Shown piece after piece: positions 36,261 to 49,515 of a stretch of DNA of 64,000 bases. The translations under genes were made by a program, and so were the position numbers. The stretch comes from Sipunculus nudus. Taxonomy: Eukaryota; Annelida; Sipuncula; Golfingiida; Sipunculidae. The stretch is from contig CM049311.1 in NCBI GenBank assembly GCA_026874595.1, positions 13,543,676-13,607,675 on the forward strand. Direction: 5' to 3'. The stretch's first letter is position 1; every line of letters begins with the position of its first letter. The notes beneath the pieces are model-generated. The model was given only the letters and a program-made list of their open reading frames with translations, was not told the origin of the DNA and did no database searches.

Positions 36261-37951
36261 CAATGTTCCAATGCTCGTACCATATATAACCATGATATGG
36301 CATAAAGATTCAATCTACATGGCCCTGAGAAACGGATACAAAGTTGTCGACTTTGACACTAGGCGTGCACAATTCGCCCCGGCGCACTCCTTCAGTACAG
36401 ACATTTAACATCGTCAGGTAATCAAGGAGAACTCAGTCGCCCTCCTCAGCCCACAAAGTTTAAAACAATAAGCCGAATGGGAATTTAAATATGAACCAAT
36501 CATAAATCTTTATTGGCAGTGAGCTAGATGCCCACGCAACACGCATATATTTAACGGCAGGCTTCACTGAAGAAAATCGTGAGACAAACATTCGTGTGAT
36601 CCGTGAACACGATGTGCATAAGCATGTTTTTTATTTGCCCTTTGCTAATTAGTGATGTAAGGCATCGGTGATTTGTCCGATCAAGTTCTACCCCTTGCCA
36701 GACAATGTTTACCTAATACTTAGTGGTCATATGATTGGGGTTCAAGTCACCCGTTAGGGCAAAAAAAGTGGGCATAAAACGGGAAGACGAGGAACCCGAC
36801 AACCCGAGGTTTAAATATATGATATAAAGAGCAAAAATTCGGAACCATGAAACAAGTGTTCGTTATTGTCGCTTGACCTTAGGTAGTCGTTTCTGTGTTA
36901 ATTTTTAATTTTGATGTTGTGTATAATAACGATATTGTTAGTATAATATTATTTTAAAAAACGATCGGCAGCATCAGTGTTGAACAGGCAACGCGAGAGT
37001 TAATGTATACAAGACGGGATCAAATAGGTGACCAGCTAACAAAATAAACCCGGATGAAATACCTCCCGCTGATCGGTTGAGTTTGGGGGGATTTTGAACT
37101 TTTCCCGGAGATGCCCGACAGGTGCGTCGGGAGGGCTCCCGAGCCAGCTTTGGTACATACGCCCACGAGCCTTGCCGATCGTGAAAGGGGTCACAGATCA
37201 AAACAATAAGAAATATGGCTGCCACCGACGAGTGCCTGTGAGGTTACATAAAGCCGCCTGGTCCTGCGAACCAAAATGGTATTTATAATTATTTTTTACG
37301 TTTAGGTAAGTTTACATTAAATGTGGCAGGTGTATGTGTGCATGGCTCTGCCCGACACCAAGGTGAATATGCTTTAATGTCTGCAGACCTAAGTATTTAC
37401 ATGGATTGGCTTTAACTTGCTGAATATCTCATAGAAAATTATCTTCTTGTAGCAATTATTGTATACAATACTTTAATGATGAACAACAAATTTTATTTTA
37501 CGAACAGTTCCGTCTGTTTTTGACCTTTGTTAGAGAACCTCCTCTTATGAGGAAAAGTCTAAAGGTATTTTTGGAAAGGAAGCAAAACCGCGGTTTAGTC
37601 TGATTACATGCCTGCAGATGGTGCCATCAGCGTACATTTCTAACTCTCATATTCCACAGTACAAACCTCCGCCAGAACCTTCTTATCAGTAATGTGTTCA
37701 GGTGTACACTTCCCATATATAAAAACTGTCACGCCTCAGTAATTCGTTTCACCTCGCAAATGGCTGAAAAAATACCTACGCATAGGCGGCCTCTACGCAG
37801 GGACAAAGAAATCGCCCTTTGTCATAATGGTATTAAGAAAAATATATATTATGGAGATTCTGATTACTTTCAAAATTTAATGTATTGTCAATACTGTTTT
37901 ACCCTAACAGATTTTCAGCAAACTACGTTGTTACAGGTGCTCGTTTTATTT
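36261..37951. other. Intergenic, no gene recognised
   Basis: Contains a box B-like 'ggggttcaagtcacccg' near 36738 without a clear box A, and a relatively GC-rich patch at 37020-37270. Open frames there lack recognisable domains. Confidence 0.35.
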
Positions 37952-38638
37952 TGTGACACGGGCGTAACTCATGTTGTAGCGCTCTTGCCTGGCCGCTTGT
38001 TACATTCTCGGTTTAATCCGTACTGGTTGAACTTTTGTTCTCATGCTAGTTTGGGGCGAGCTCACGTGTACACCATGGTTTGTAGAGGCACGGCGATGTT
38101 TTTCTAGATGATTCCTGTAACGCGTGTTTACTGTTTTCTGTCAGATCTTTTAGACAGTTCGAGAAGTGGAAAATTCTCGGCTTGTGATGAAGAGTATATA
38201 AAGGGGCTGTGTTTTGGAGACGGGGGAGAGCAGCAGAGAAGATTTCCAGGGGACGCAGAAGCGTGTGTGTCAGTTCCTGGGACCTTATCCGACGAGTGGG
38301 GTAATTATACATTTTCTTCAGACTTTCTCATGGATTTTGTGCATTTGGACTTCAGTTTACTTTCTGGATTTTTACAATAGCTTTACACTGGACTGTCATT
38401 CTCCGAGAGTATACATTTAGGGAACTTATCGTTGTATCCAGGTACTGTGCACGTTGTGTATTTTACTGTGTGATTGTATTAATTTGTTGTGATACCGCTG
38501 TTTTACCGTATAATTGTATTGATTGAGTGTATTGTAATGTTAGGGTTGTTTTAGGAATAAATTATGGTTATTTGTTAACAAAAAACCACTGACTTCTTTA
38601 TTAATTCCCCTAGACATTTCACGCTGCCTAGTGTTACA
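37952..38638 (+). mobile_element. Probable solo LTR of a retrotransposon
   Basis: Candidate termini TGTGACAC (37952) and GTGTTACA (38631-38638) form a 7-of-8 inverted repeat with TG..CA ends. A TATA box (tatataaagg, 38195-38204) and an AATAAA signal (38556-38561) are spaced as in an LTR (U3, R, U5). No gag-pol, primer-binding site or polypurine tract flanks it, so it would be solo. The flanking 5 bases (tattt and gaatc) do not match, so the insertion left no visible target duplication. Confidence 0.55.
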
Positions 38639-40090
38639 GAATCTGATTTTTTTATCTCCAGTACAAAATTTGTGTTCATCAAATTTGTGATCTGGTTATA
38701 TTAGGTAACGTAAAACCGTACATAGCTTTTTGTATCAACTTGCTAAGAGACAAAGCAAAGTATCACTCATTTCTTTGTCAATGATTTGCACCGAAAGATT
38801 TTAACCAGATTTTATCTGTGAGTTTTTATAGTTTTCGACCAGACCTGCTTATTCGAGGTCAGTCAACAAAGATCTGGACAAATATTTAACCTGTTTAAAT
38901 CTATTCATCCGAGCCTTTTTACTCTGGCAGCTAAACGTTACATGTTCGAGTGCGAGAGCTTTCACCATCATACATGCGTCTGATATCATGCCTTAACCCT
39001 CAACTGACAACTTAAATATTTCCCGTGAACATGTCCTCTGATCTCCAATTTATACAAAGTATTTTTCTTGAACTTTCACCTCACTAATGTCATATAATGA
39101 ATCCACAATATTTTCACAGTAGATGGCACCTATATGCAATCGTTATATATACTAAATTTTCATCACTCCAGCAATGATGATTTCAAAATGGAGTATGATT
39201 CATGTATATCATAAAAAAATATCCCAGTCTTAATTGGTAGACCCAATATGTGCGATACGTGTGATATGTTGATTAACATAATCTGTCATTCTTTGCTGAC
39301 TTTTTATAGGGAAGGGTATTTCTGGAGAATTATAGCCCAAGTTATCCTTTTAGTGAACCACATGAGGAAAAATCCTTGCAGGAAGCCCAGGAGTAAACTA
39401 TGCGACACTCAGTCAGTAACATTTTATTACTGAACTATTTATCTTGTAGACGCGTGGAATTACCACAGGTGCATCTAGTATATATATATAAATATTATTA
39501 AATTGTAAGTGTAATTCAAAATGTTATTTACAAAAATATAATCAATTATGTAGAACCGGTTCACTAACACCATCCTTGGCAAAATAGCCCCATTGTCGGT
39601 ATGTACCACAGCGATTTTATTGGGATAAATTTGTCTATAAGGCCTGTAGTTCGCACATTCGAATTATGAAGAAGATAATCATATAACTGGATGACATGAA
39701 GGCACAAACTTAAAATAACCGGAAATTACTTCAAAACCTTTACCTTGGGGTCCCATACCCACACAATAACGTTTACTACCATACCATATTATTTTGTTAC
39801 GTGATTGGATGTAATATTGAAATAATGAGAAAAAAATTAAAGTTACGTCAGAATCCAGCACGTAATAAAAAACTTCTCTATATCTCTATACAGACGGGAT
39901 ACCTTTTGTTTAATTTTGGAAAAGGAGCGGACTCCAAAGGTATCGGTTGGGTCATTAGCAAACCAAGGAGCATAAGCGATGGTGTGGCGTCGTCTGTCGT
40001 CCGGTGTCAATACGTTAACCCCTTATATCCCCTAAACGGTAGGAGCTAGCATAACCAAATTTTTTACAGTGTATGTGCCTGTTTCTTATT
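38639..40090. other. Intergenic, no gene recognised
   Basis: AT-rich sequence without a recognisable exon. The part from 39950 onward merges into a repeat region ('ccttatatcccctaaacgg'). Confidence 0.4.
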
Positions 40091-40094
40091 GAGG

Positions 40095-40510
40095 AGGGAT
40101 TTGAAATATCATTGTGAAATTTTGCAAATGTATACATCTCGGATAGCTTTGTCGTATACAAGACTGATGCGCCACCTACAATATTTTTTTGTAAAGTGTA
40201 TCTCCTGCTTATTTCTCAGAAGTTATTTGAAATATCACTGAAATTATGCATTTCCATACATCTCGGAGAGTTTTGTTGTATCGAAGACTTCTGGCGTAAC
40301 CTACATTTTTTTTTTTTGGGGGGGGGGGGGGGTGGGGGGGGGGGGGGAGGGGTGTTCATGCATCTGTTCGCATAGAGTTTTGAAGTATCTGCCTCAAAGT
40401 TTGCGTGTCCATACATCTTACATGGCTTTCTCCTATACAAGACTGGTGGGGCCACCTTCAATCAATTTGTGTCGTGTACATGTCATCCATACCAGAATTT
40501 CAGGTATGAC
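40095..40510. repeat. Three degenerate tandem units of about 130 bp
   Basis: Units share 'ttgaaatatc..tga(a)att..gca', 'ccatacatctc', 'tttgt.gtat.(c/a)aagact' and 'gc(c)acct.ca'. A G-rich run (40318-40350) interrupts the second. Confidence 0.65.
40318..40350. repeat. Poly-G tract
   Basis: Almost pure G over about 30 bases, preceded by a T13 run. Confidence 0.9.
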
Positions 40511-41246
40511 GTTTTTGAAATGGATACTTATACTCTGGTTCAAAATGTTAGGTACTTGCATTGTTCATATACATGTCACAACTGAACTTGAAAAGTAATG
40601 GTCCCGCAAGGAAGCATTATGCCTGATGTATATCCTATTGCACTTATTCGATTAAGACCTTTTAGACCTTGTTTAAATTTAATAATAGAGAGCCGCAGGT
40701 GTTACGTTCATCATTTTCAATTTCATCAGAGCGGGCTGAGCTATAACTTTCCGGTTACTTTATTTGGTTTTCATAGAGCACTTGGTGCACATGATATATG
40801 TTAGATGATATTATCTGTAACACAATTTTGAACTAAAGCAGTCGCATACCTTTTTCTTGGCATAAACATGTCTTTCATATTATAATTTATTATGTTGCAC
40901 GGCCAAGTAGCCAGCCTGGCGTAACGAGCAGTAACACACATTACATGTGTCTTTCTCTCTTGATAAATGAATTCGCTCATTCTGAACTTGACAAGACTTA
41001 TTTTATGAACATTGCCAAATGCGCGTAGGATTCGCCTATGTAGCAAAGTAAGATCATGAATCTACATAACATACGATCACATGTTTCTAAATGATAATCC
41101 TGTTGTATATACAGTGAAACGGAGAAGCAACAAGAATATATAATATTTATGCACAAAGAATATGGCTTGGATATTTTAGATACGATACGAAACGTATTCG
41201 TCGTCGGTCCGTCGTTTCCATTTAATCAAGTGCCTGAGTAGAAAGG

Positions 41247-41260
41247 GGGGGGGGGGGGGC
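41247..41260. repeat. Poly-G tract
   Basis: Run of about 13 G just before the second hairpin motif. Confidence 0.85.
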
Positions 41261-41271
41261 ATGAAATACTA

Positions 41272-41322
41272 GCCGTGACAATCACAACTCAGTAGGCCCT
41301 CCTACTTGAGTCGTGACACAAG
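41272..41322. repeat. Dispersed hairpin motif, copy 2
   Basis: 'agccgtgacaatcacaactc' followed by 'aggccctcctacttgagtcg' repeats the 13583 motif with a few changes. Arms 41283-41294 and 41303-41315 remain largely complementary. Confidence 0.75.
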
Positions 41323-41369
41323 GGAAAATCCGCAGTAATTAAGCAGTTTTTGTGTTCACAAGACAATAA

Positions 41370-41733
41370 CTAAACTTCGGTTTATTTGACCTTGAAAATG
41401 CTGACCAAGGTTACTAGATTTCAAACTCGTTAAAGAACCTGGTAGGAATAATTTGTGTACCAAATTTGAGGACAAATTGTGAAATACATTTAAAGTTATG
41501 AGGTTCACAACAATTTAACATTTCGGCATATTTAACCTTGAACATGAACGTCAAGGTCAATGGGTGTCAAATTCCTCCCAGATCTTGGTAGAAACAATGA
41601 GTGTTTCAAATTATGGAGGAAAATATGCAGCCCGTCAAAAGTTATCGCGTTCACATTTTATCCTACAGACGAAGACGACTAACGACGACGACAGACGATG
41701 GCACTGCTTACAACATGTCATGGGGGGGGGGGG
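41370..41733. repeat. Dispersed repeat with two subunits, 'gaccttgaaaatg' type
   Basis: Two related units (about 41382-41510 and 41525-41650) share 'tt.accttgaa.atg', 'aagg(t)', 'agaacctggtag / gatcttggtag' and 'gt(g)tcaaat'. Followed by 'cgacgacgacagacga' and a G14 run. Confidence 0.5.
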
Positions 41734-42780
41734 GATAAAGACATATAATTCAGAAGAATTATGATCAGCGGGCCTGATGACCCTTTTTAACACGGATAAA
41801 AAATTTCGAGGCAATCATTGCAGAAATCGATGAGAAAGTGATCATCCTTTTGAATTTAAAATTGATAAACCGCAGTGAATTTTATTAACTTACTAAGTAT
41901 AAATTCTGAATAATTAGATAAGGAATCTTAGTCGTTTTGTACCTATATGGACGGGATGTATTTTAAAAAAGGTAACATAATTTTCAAAAGCCTAAAATTC
42001 TAAGATGAATTTATTGATTTTCCTGGTGGTGAAACATGTTTTCGCTACATAGCTATCAGTATATAGCCCATGGATACATAATTTCAATATTGCACAGAAA
42101 TATGTAACATAATCTGTATCGATTTAAGGGGAGAATTATCAAGGATTAAGGGTATCAAAGCATGGCCTTATAACGAACACACACACACACAGACGGGGAC
42201 GGAATGACGAAGGACAAACCCTCTGAAAGTCATCTGAGGAAAAAGCAAAATCCACACAGCAGTCGGGACTATCATGGATCATCTGGGTGTGAAAATGGCT
42301 GAATATTATTTTTTTTAAATGTTCAGTTGAATAAAAGGACCAAGCCGCAGGTACATATCTGCCGCCGTGTTACTGTTTGTGTACGCGTATAATTTATAGA
42401 TGACACCAAATAAATGATGACACAAGAAACAGATTTGACTGATTATTTATTCGATAAACAGTCAACAAAGCTCCTTCTCCAATCAAACAAAGGAAAAAAA
42501 TAATAGTACATGTGTTTGCTGGTTATATTAATGCAACGGTAAAGTGCGAGGGCATTTCAGGTGATATATTCATGGAGTGGGTGTTCTGTTATATTATAGC
42601 AGCAGTTTAAAGAAGTCCAAGGCTTAAAACGCCAACTGCAGTAAATATCAACGGCTTGCATTTCTTTCTGAAAAATCCAATTTTTTAATATATATTAAAT
42701 ATTGCTCCCTTAAATGAGTGATCATAAAGATATTAAAATAATACTTTAAATATGTAGTACAGATGTACAGGTGACCATTT
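41734..42780. other. Intergenic, 3' flank of the stanniocalcin-like gene
   Basis: AT-rich, with a short (CA)n near 42180. A TTTATT at 42445 would read AATAAA on the minus strand but is about 490 bp from the stop. Confidence 0.35.
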
Positions 42781-42785
42781 AGAAA

Positions 42786-42930
42786 CAATGAATTGAATGG
42801 CTTTATTCTGGACAAGTAACAATACTATTTCCTGAATAGGTAAGTATATAATATGAAAGAATTGAATGTCTTTATTCTGGACAGGTAAGATTACAATATA
42901 TTTAAAGGGTTATATATATAATATAAAAAA
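42786..42930. repeat. Tandem duplication, two units of about 73 bp
   Basis: 'gaattgaatg(g/t)ctttattctgga' plus 'caggtaag / caagtaac' and 'ataatat' occur twice in direct orientation. Each copy gives AATAAA on the minus strand, so they could supply polyadenylation signals for the minus-strand gene. Confidence 0.7.
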
Positions 42931-42934
42931 AAAT

Positions 42935-43107
42935 TCATACGCAATGTAAAATGCAAGGTTGTATAGAATACAGAATGGGTTTTAAGAGGAAGTCTTTGAT
43001 GAGCCATGTTTCGGCGTTTTGTAATGTAATAATGGTAATATTGTTCGTGTCAAACTTGCGGCTCAGACATTCCCCATGAACAGTGTGTACAAGCAACAGG
43101 AAATCTC
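42935..43107 (-). CDS. Stanniocalcin-like terminal exon
   Basis: Acceptor cgagtag|, phase 1. Encodes 57 residues with three cysteines near its start and end and stops at TGA. The frame is fixed by phase agreement with exon 4. Confidence 0.6.
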
Positions 43108-46100
43108 CTACTCGAATCATTCATAATTTTGAATATTTATCGTTTAAAATTTGTATTCATAACTGTAACACCAGGCTTTGTAAATGACGAAATAAAAACA
43201 ATTTAATCAATGTTAATGCAGAGTTCAATTCAAATTTTTCAACTTACTCAAGTTCTTAAATTTCGTGATAATGTCTTGGATTCTTGTGTCTCTCTTCCCA
43301 CGGGCACAGCCATACAACGTTTCGAAGACCTGTAAAACAAAGGCCAGTATGAATGTAACTTTAAAAAGTCAAACGAATTAATCCCCCAGGATACAAATGT
43401 TCTAAACATACACTTCCTGTGAATAATAAAAGCTCTCCATAATTTAAATCAATTGTATACACAGGCAAATATTTTTATGCGGACGCGGTTTTTATTAGGG
43501 AGGTAACCCCCTCCATTTGCCGAAATCTAAAAAAAAACGCAGTTATGAAAATCTGCAGAAATCTATTTCGGTTGTGGGCTACTTGACACAATGGAAGCAC
43601 AAAATTCTTCCATTTTATATCCTCGCAAAAAACATGACCGGGATATACCGCAGCTGCAGGGTCTTGAGTGAGTTAAGTTTTGAGCTAAAAATACTTTCTT
43701 ATACCAGAGAAGTCATTCTTAAGTTGACTTCAGTTGAAGCTTTATTATCTAGGAAACATCTCAGTAACGAACATTTAAGGAGACCATGAGTGGGCAGAAA
43801 ATTGAACAACCCCTCTTATCCAGGCAATGCATAACCAGGAACAAGTACACATGTTCCATCAATGTCAGAATATTTTGTAATATACAGAGTAACCTCCAAA
43901 CGACAGATAGTGGTGTTACCTGAGTGTTAAGTCAACTAAAGCTAAGATTCCGTATGTACGGCATTCGGCATGCGGAATGCGGCATGCGTATAAAATCGGT
44001 ATATACTGAATAAAAAAGGTGAGACTCCTTATGCACGGATCCCGCATGCTAGCGGGGATTCCGGAAACTGACGTCAGTCCGCGGGTATTCTCCAGTCAGA
44101 GTGTGGCGCGAGATTCATACACAACAATGCCACGTTCTTTTACACAGAATGAACATTGTAGGAACAGTGATACTGATAAGGTGTTTGGCGAACAAATTTC
44201 TGCTTTGAAGAGCGATTTTGAGATAGTGAGGGGAGAGCTAAACATGTTAAGACAACAAATGAGGGGACTGGAGCAGGACTTTTCACACATGAAAAATACT
44301 ATTGATGAAAAAATGACAGAATTGAGCGCTAAAATGGAGAAAGCGGAATTACCTTGTGACTTTGAGAGTTGTGGAAAAAAGACTGAGTTCATTAAGAAAA
44401 TCGATACAGAGTTCGATGCGTTTAAAGAACAGAAAGAATATGAAATGTATTATGTTAAAACTCGCATAGAGTCCTTGTCGTGTGCAGTTGAGAAATTGAC
44501 GAGTGCTGACCAACTATTGTACAGCGAGAAAGCGAGGTCCACTGCCCAACACCAGCCAATCAACTTGACAACAGGGGGCGCAACAAACCAAACAGTAGGT
44601 AGAACGCCAGTACAACATGACGTTGCTGTGCAGGAGCACACACGAAGACTACTGTCTCGTCGTAAATCCACCCCAGAACCTTCGTCGGACAGAAGGTCGG
44701 ATAACCGGGACACTGACTCGCAACAGGAGAATTTGACTCCTACAAGACCTGAATCAACCTTAACTGAAGATCGATGGGGTGAAGATGCGACAGACCAGCC
44801 GGCGCAAGATGTTGAAGCAGAGGGTACACTGGAAGGATTCGTAGAAGTTCGACGAAGAAGAAAACCCTTGTGTTTTTATGTGGGTAATATTAAGAAAAAG
44901 GGCAATGCAGAATATACTAGAAAATCAGTTGTGAAATTTCTAGAGAATCAGGGCATCCAGGTTAGATCCGTATGGCTATTAAAGGAATGGAATGATACCA
45001 TAACAGTGAGGGCTAATGTGGAGGAAAATGAAAAAGGGCTTCGTTTAGGAGCTGATGATTTCTGGCCAGAAAATGTCAGATGCAGATCTTGGGTTTTTAG
45101 GGAAAATAAAAACTCCAGAGATTAGATTTTTTTTGTTGGGATTACTTACAATTTATACACTCTTAGTTAAGGGAGTGTTTCTTCAATGTAAATCACAATA
45201 TATAACTTTATGGACTCTGAATATTATCTCATACAACTGTCGTGGTGCAATGTCATCGTTTGCTTATATTAATGTACTCTTAAGGCAATGTGACTTTCTT
45301 TGTCTTCAGGAACATCATCTATATCCAGATTGTAAAGATTATCTAGATACTCTAGACAGTGATTTTAAGGCATATGTAAAATGTGATGCTGGCCTATCTG
45401 TATATGACGAAAGAAGAATTAGAAAAGGCGGTGTGGCTATATTATGGAGAAAGAATTTAGATTATGCCGTAGAACTATTAAGGGAAGTAGAAAATGATAG
45501 AATAATATGCTTAAAATTACGAGTTAAAGGGCAAAGACCAATATATTTGATAAATGTGTATATGCCGTCATCGAACTATCCTATTGATTTCTATAGGGAG
45601 ACCATTGATGAGCTTCAAACCTTGCATGATTTTTATAGTCAGTGGGGACAGGTTATAATACTTGGAGATATGAATGCACAATTAGGTCTTTTGGCTGGCC
45701 CAAACGCAAAAGGCTCTCAATCTTACAGGGGGAAATTATTTCTCGAGTTTCTTAGTTGTAACAACATGATGTCACTGATATGTAGTAGCCTATGTAATGG
45801 AGCGAATGATACTTATATTTGCCCTGTTAAGGGCATTGGTACTCAAATTGACCATATATGTATGTCTAAGGGACAATTGATGGACATTAAAAGAATCATT
45901 GTGCATGAGGATAATATCTTAAACACATCAGATCATAACCGTGTACAAGTACAGGTCACCTACAGTATGCCTCGATTCATACCAAAATTTAGGCCAATAT
46001 TTAGATGGGACAATGCAGATGCTAATTTTTATAAACGGACCCTAAGTGGGCTGCTTCAAGGATATAATATGTTCAATGATACTATTAGGGACTGTTCTGA

Positions 46101-49100
46101 AATCGACAAGTATGCTAATAATATTGTAGAATGTGTTTATAGGGCATCTGTTGACAGTATACCTCGTTCTAATTTTTGTTGTCATAATCGTCCGTACTGG
46201 GATTCAGAGCTGAAGGAAGCTCACAATAGACAGAGGGAACTGAGGATTCAGTGGATTAACCATGGGAGATTACGGGGGGGTGATCAGTATTTTAAACATT
46301 ATAAAGCTGCGAAAAAGCTTTTTGGTAAATTACTAAGGAATAAAGCTATACAATTTGAACAACAAGAATACAACAAACTGGATACTATGGAGGAGTTAGA
46401 TGTAAAATTGTTTTGGAAAAATATTAGGGTAAAACGGGAACCAATGCCAACATTTCATCAAATCGTTGAAGATGGGGTAGCATATAGTACCCCATCAGAG
46501 CTGAGATACCGATGGAAAACGCATTTTGATAAATTGCTTAACGAATCAGATGAGGACTTTGTTAAATTTGATCAAATGTTTTATCATAATATTAATAAAA
46601 GGGTAGGTGAGATAAATATGAATATGTCCAAAAACATGGACCCAACCGGTTGTTTATCTGAGCCGGTAACTAGTGAGGAATTAAAGCGTATAATTCGACA
46701 ACTTCCTAATGGTAAAGCAGCGGGATATGATATGTTAACATATGAACACTTTAAAAAAGCCGGGATGGATCTGCTTGGGAAAGTGTCAGAGTTATTTAGT
46801 GCAATCATTCGACATGCTTATATTCCTAAATCATTCAAACATAGCCTCATAATCCCTATCTATAAAGGCAATAGAAAACCTAAAAATAAAACTGATTCAT
46901 ACAGAGGAGTAACCTTGATGCCAGCTATAAGCAAAATATTTGAGAAAGTAATTTGGGAAAGAATCCAGCCGTGGATAAAGGAAAGGGGATTTCCTAATCA
47001 TCAACAATTTGCATGCCGTAAGAAATGCAGTTACATAACTGCTTCATATTCACTTCAGGAATTGGTGAACCATTATGTCGAAAGAGGAAGTAGGGTGTAT
47101 ACATGTTTTTTAGATTGTGAAAAAGCTTATGATAGGGTATGGTGGAACGGCTTACTTTATAAAATACACAAATTTGGATTAACTGATAAAATATGGTATA
47201 TTATGAAAAATTGGTTTGAGGGATCAACATATGCTGTATTGCTGGACGGGGATACGTCTGAATCATTTACAGTAAGTAGAGGCATTAAACAAGGGGGACT
47301 ATTATCGATGTTCTTCTATGTGTTATACCAAGATGATATGTATGATCAGGTAAGCATAGTAGATGGGCTAAAATGCTTTGATAAGAGAATTGGGTCCATC
47401 AGTTACGCGGATGATACGGTATTACTGGCTTTGACAAAGAATGGGCTTGACAGAATGATGCACAGGGCCCATGACTATGCTAGGAAGTGGAGGTTAGTTT
47501 TCTCTTGTAATAAAACAAAATGTGTTGTGTTTGGGGAGAAAAAAAAATCAGAATAGAAAGAATATAACTAAACGACATTGGGTACTAGGGCCCGAAACAA
47601 TCGAGGAAGTCTCGCATGTTGCGCACGTGGGGGTATACTTATGTTCATATTTCTCGTCAAAGGAAAGAACAAATCAAATGTGCAATCGGGGGAAAAGAGT
47701 CATGGCATTATTAAGTGGTGTTGGTGTTAAGAAAATAGGACTTAATCCGTTAACTTCTGCCGCCATATGGGAAAAGGTGTGCTTGCCCTCTATGCTACAC
47801 GGCTGTGAGTTGTGGAATAATCTCACTACAATGGAATACTCACAGTTAGAGATACAACAAACAAAAACGGCAAGATTAATTCAGGGACTTAAGAGACGTA
47901 CACATAATGAGATCTCAAGGGGATTGTTGGGGTGGATTCCCATCAAAAGACGTATTGAGCTGCAAAAATTAAGATTCCTCAGATCTTTAATGGATTTGCC
48001 ATCTGATAACATAGCAAAATATATTTTAATCTGTAGGTTACTTCATAGTGTTATTGGGACAAAATCGGATATGATGGGCTATGTTCCGGATATTTTATCT
48101 ATCTTGTATAAGTATAGGCTCGAACATTATATATTTGATTTCCTCCTAAATGGGTTAGTAATTCCTAAACATGTATGGAAAAATAAAATAAATACAGTCG
48201 TTAAAAATGCTAGCGACTTAGATGAGAAAAAGACTCTCTGTTATAAAAAAGACTCCGGCCGATTCTTACGGATTCATGAGGATTTTAAGCCTAGTCCATT
48301 ATATTTAATAGCAAAGAGAAATCTTGATTGTAAAAATGGTATTCTTAAACTAGTAAGAATATTAAGTATACCAGAGGGAGGAGAAATGGAGTGTAACTTA
48401 TGTCATAGAATATTTAGTGATATAGTAGAACATTTATTCATCAGTTGTCAGAGCTTGGTTAATTTGAGAGTACAGTTGTGGCGAAATATGGAAGAGGTAA
48501 TAGGGTATGAACTAAGATGTATTTTGGGTAGTATGGACAACAGAGACATTTTAGACATTCTACTTGGAGCAGAATGGCAAGAATTAGAAAGAAATGATGT
48601 GAGGTATAGTGCCTTTATTTGTGAAATTGCAAGTTATGTAACAGCGGGATGGGAAATTTTAGATCCATATGGATAATGAGTTTGTATTGTCAGTATAATT
48701 AATTATGTTTATGCATCGTGCATCTAGCTATATTTCGTTTGGTTTCACAAAACTGTATTTTGTTAATTTTTCATTATTACAAGCATGTATTGATCTCCTT
48801 CTATGTGAAGGGAAATAAAGATCAATCAATCAAAATGCCGCATGCCGTACATAAGTAATCTTAGTTTTATCCTGAATTTTGTTACACTTGGGACCTACAC
48901 AACTACACATGTTAAACTTTGCTCCTAATCCGATTTACTAATACTTTATTCTGTTTTCCTTTCCCGTCCCAGCCAAAGAAATCTCACTTTTCCACTACTA
49001 GTGATATAACCTTACCACTCTTGTTCTACATTTGTCAATTTATGTTATTTTATGTAAGTTGTCCACTTAAATCTTAATTATTCATATAATCCTCTCATAT

Positions 49101-49210
49101 TATTTCACCTTGTCACTATACATCAATGTTTAGCGTCCAAGATGAGTTCAAACGTAACTGTACATACCAGTCCGAATGAGGCCTCCGATCCTGAATCCCT
49201 AGAACGGACC

Positions 49211-49287
<77 letters not shown>

Positions 49288-49455
49288 AAAACCTCGTTGT
49301 GTCGAAGTCGAAGGGACCCTCAGGAGACATATCCGAGGTTCGACACAAGCTGGTATTATTTCGTTATAATTTAACTAGAGTTGTCCGGAATATCGAGTCT
49401 GTAACTCTGACTTAAGCGGGGTATTCTTAAGCCAGTTCGACACAACGAGGTTTCA

Positions 49456-49515
<60 letters not shown>

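Larger units (their letters stand above)
44019..48829 (+). mobile_element. Nearly full-length APE-type LINE (non-LTR retrotransposon)
   Basis: Two overlapping ORFs (coiled-coil plus RNA-binding-like ORF1; endonuclease-RT ORF2), then a short 3' UTR with AATAAA near 48813 and a tail of ATCA repeats (48819-48833). The only obvious damage is one frameshift at an A9 run in ORF2. It lies sense (+) inside intron 3 of the minus-strand stanniocalcin-like gene, between the arms of an inverted repeat. The clade is not assigned; an APE endonuclease, absence of RNase H and a terminal CCHC suggest the L1/Tx1, CR1 or I-related groups. Confidence 0.85.

Noticed and set aside
36700-36800. Possible tRNA-like gene with a box B-like sequence
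   Set aside because: No cloverleaf and no box A at the right spacing could be found.
37694-38380. Open frames of 90-137 codons
   Set aside because: They overlap the candidate LTR, have no domain and no consistent frame.
43050-43107. Shorter alternative end for the stanniocalcin-like gene (stop at 43050)
   Set aside because: It requires a donor at AG|taag, which is not GT; the GT donor one base earlier gives the longer frame.
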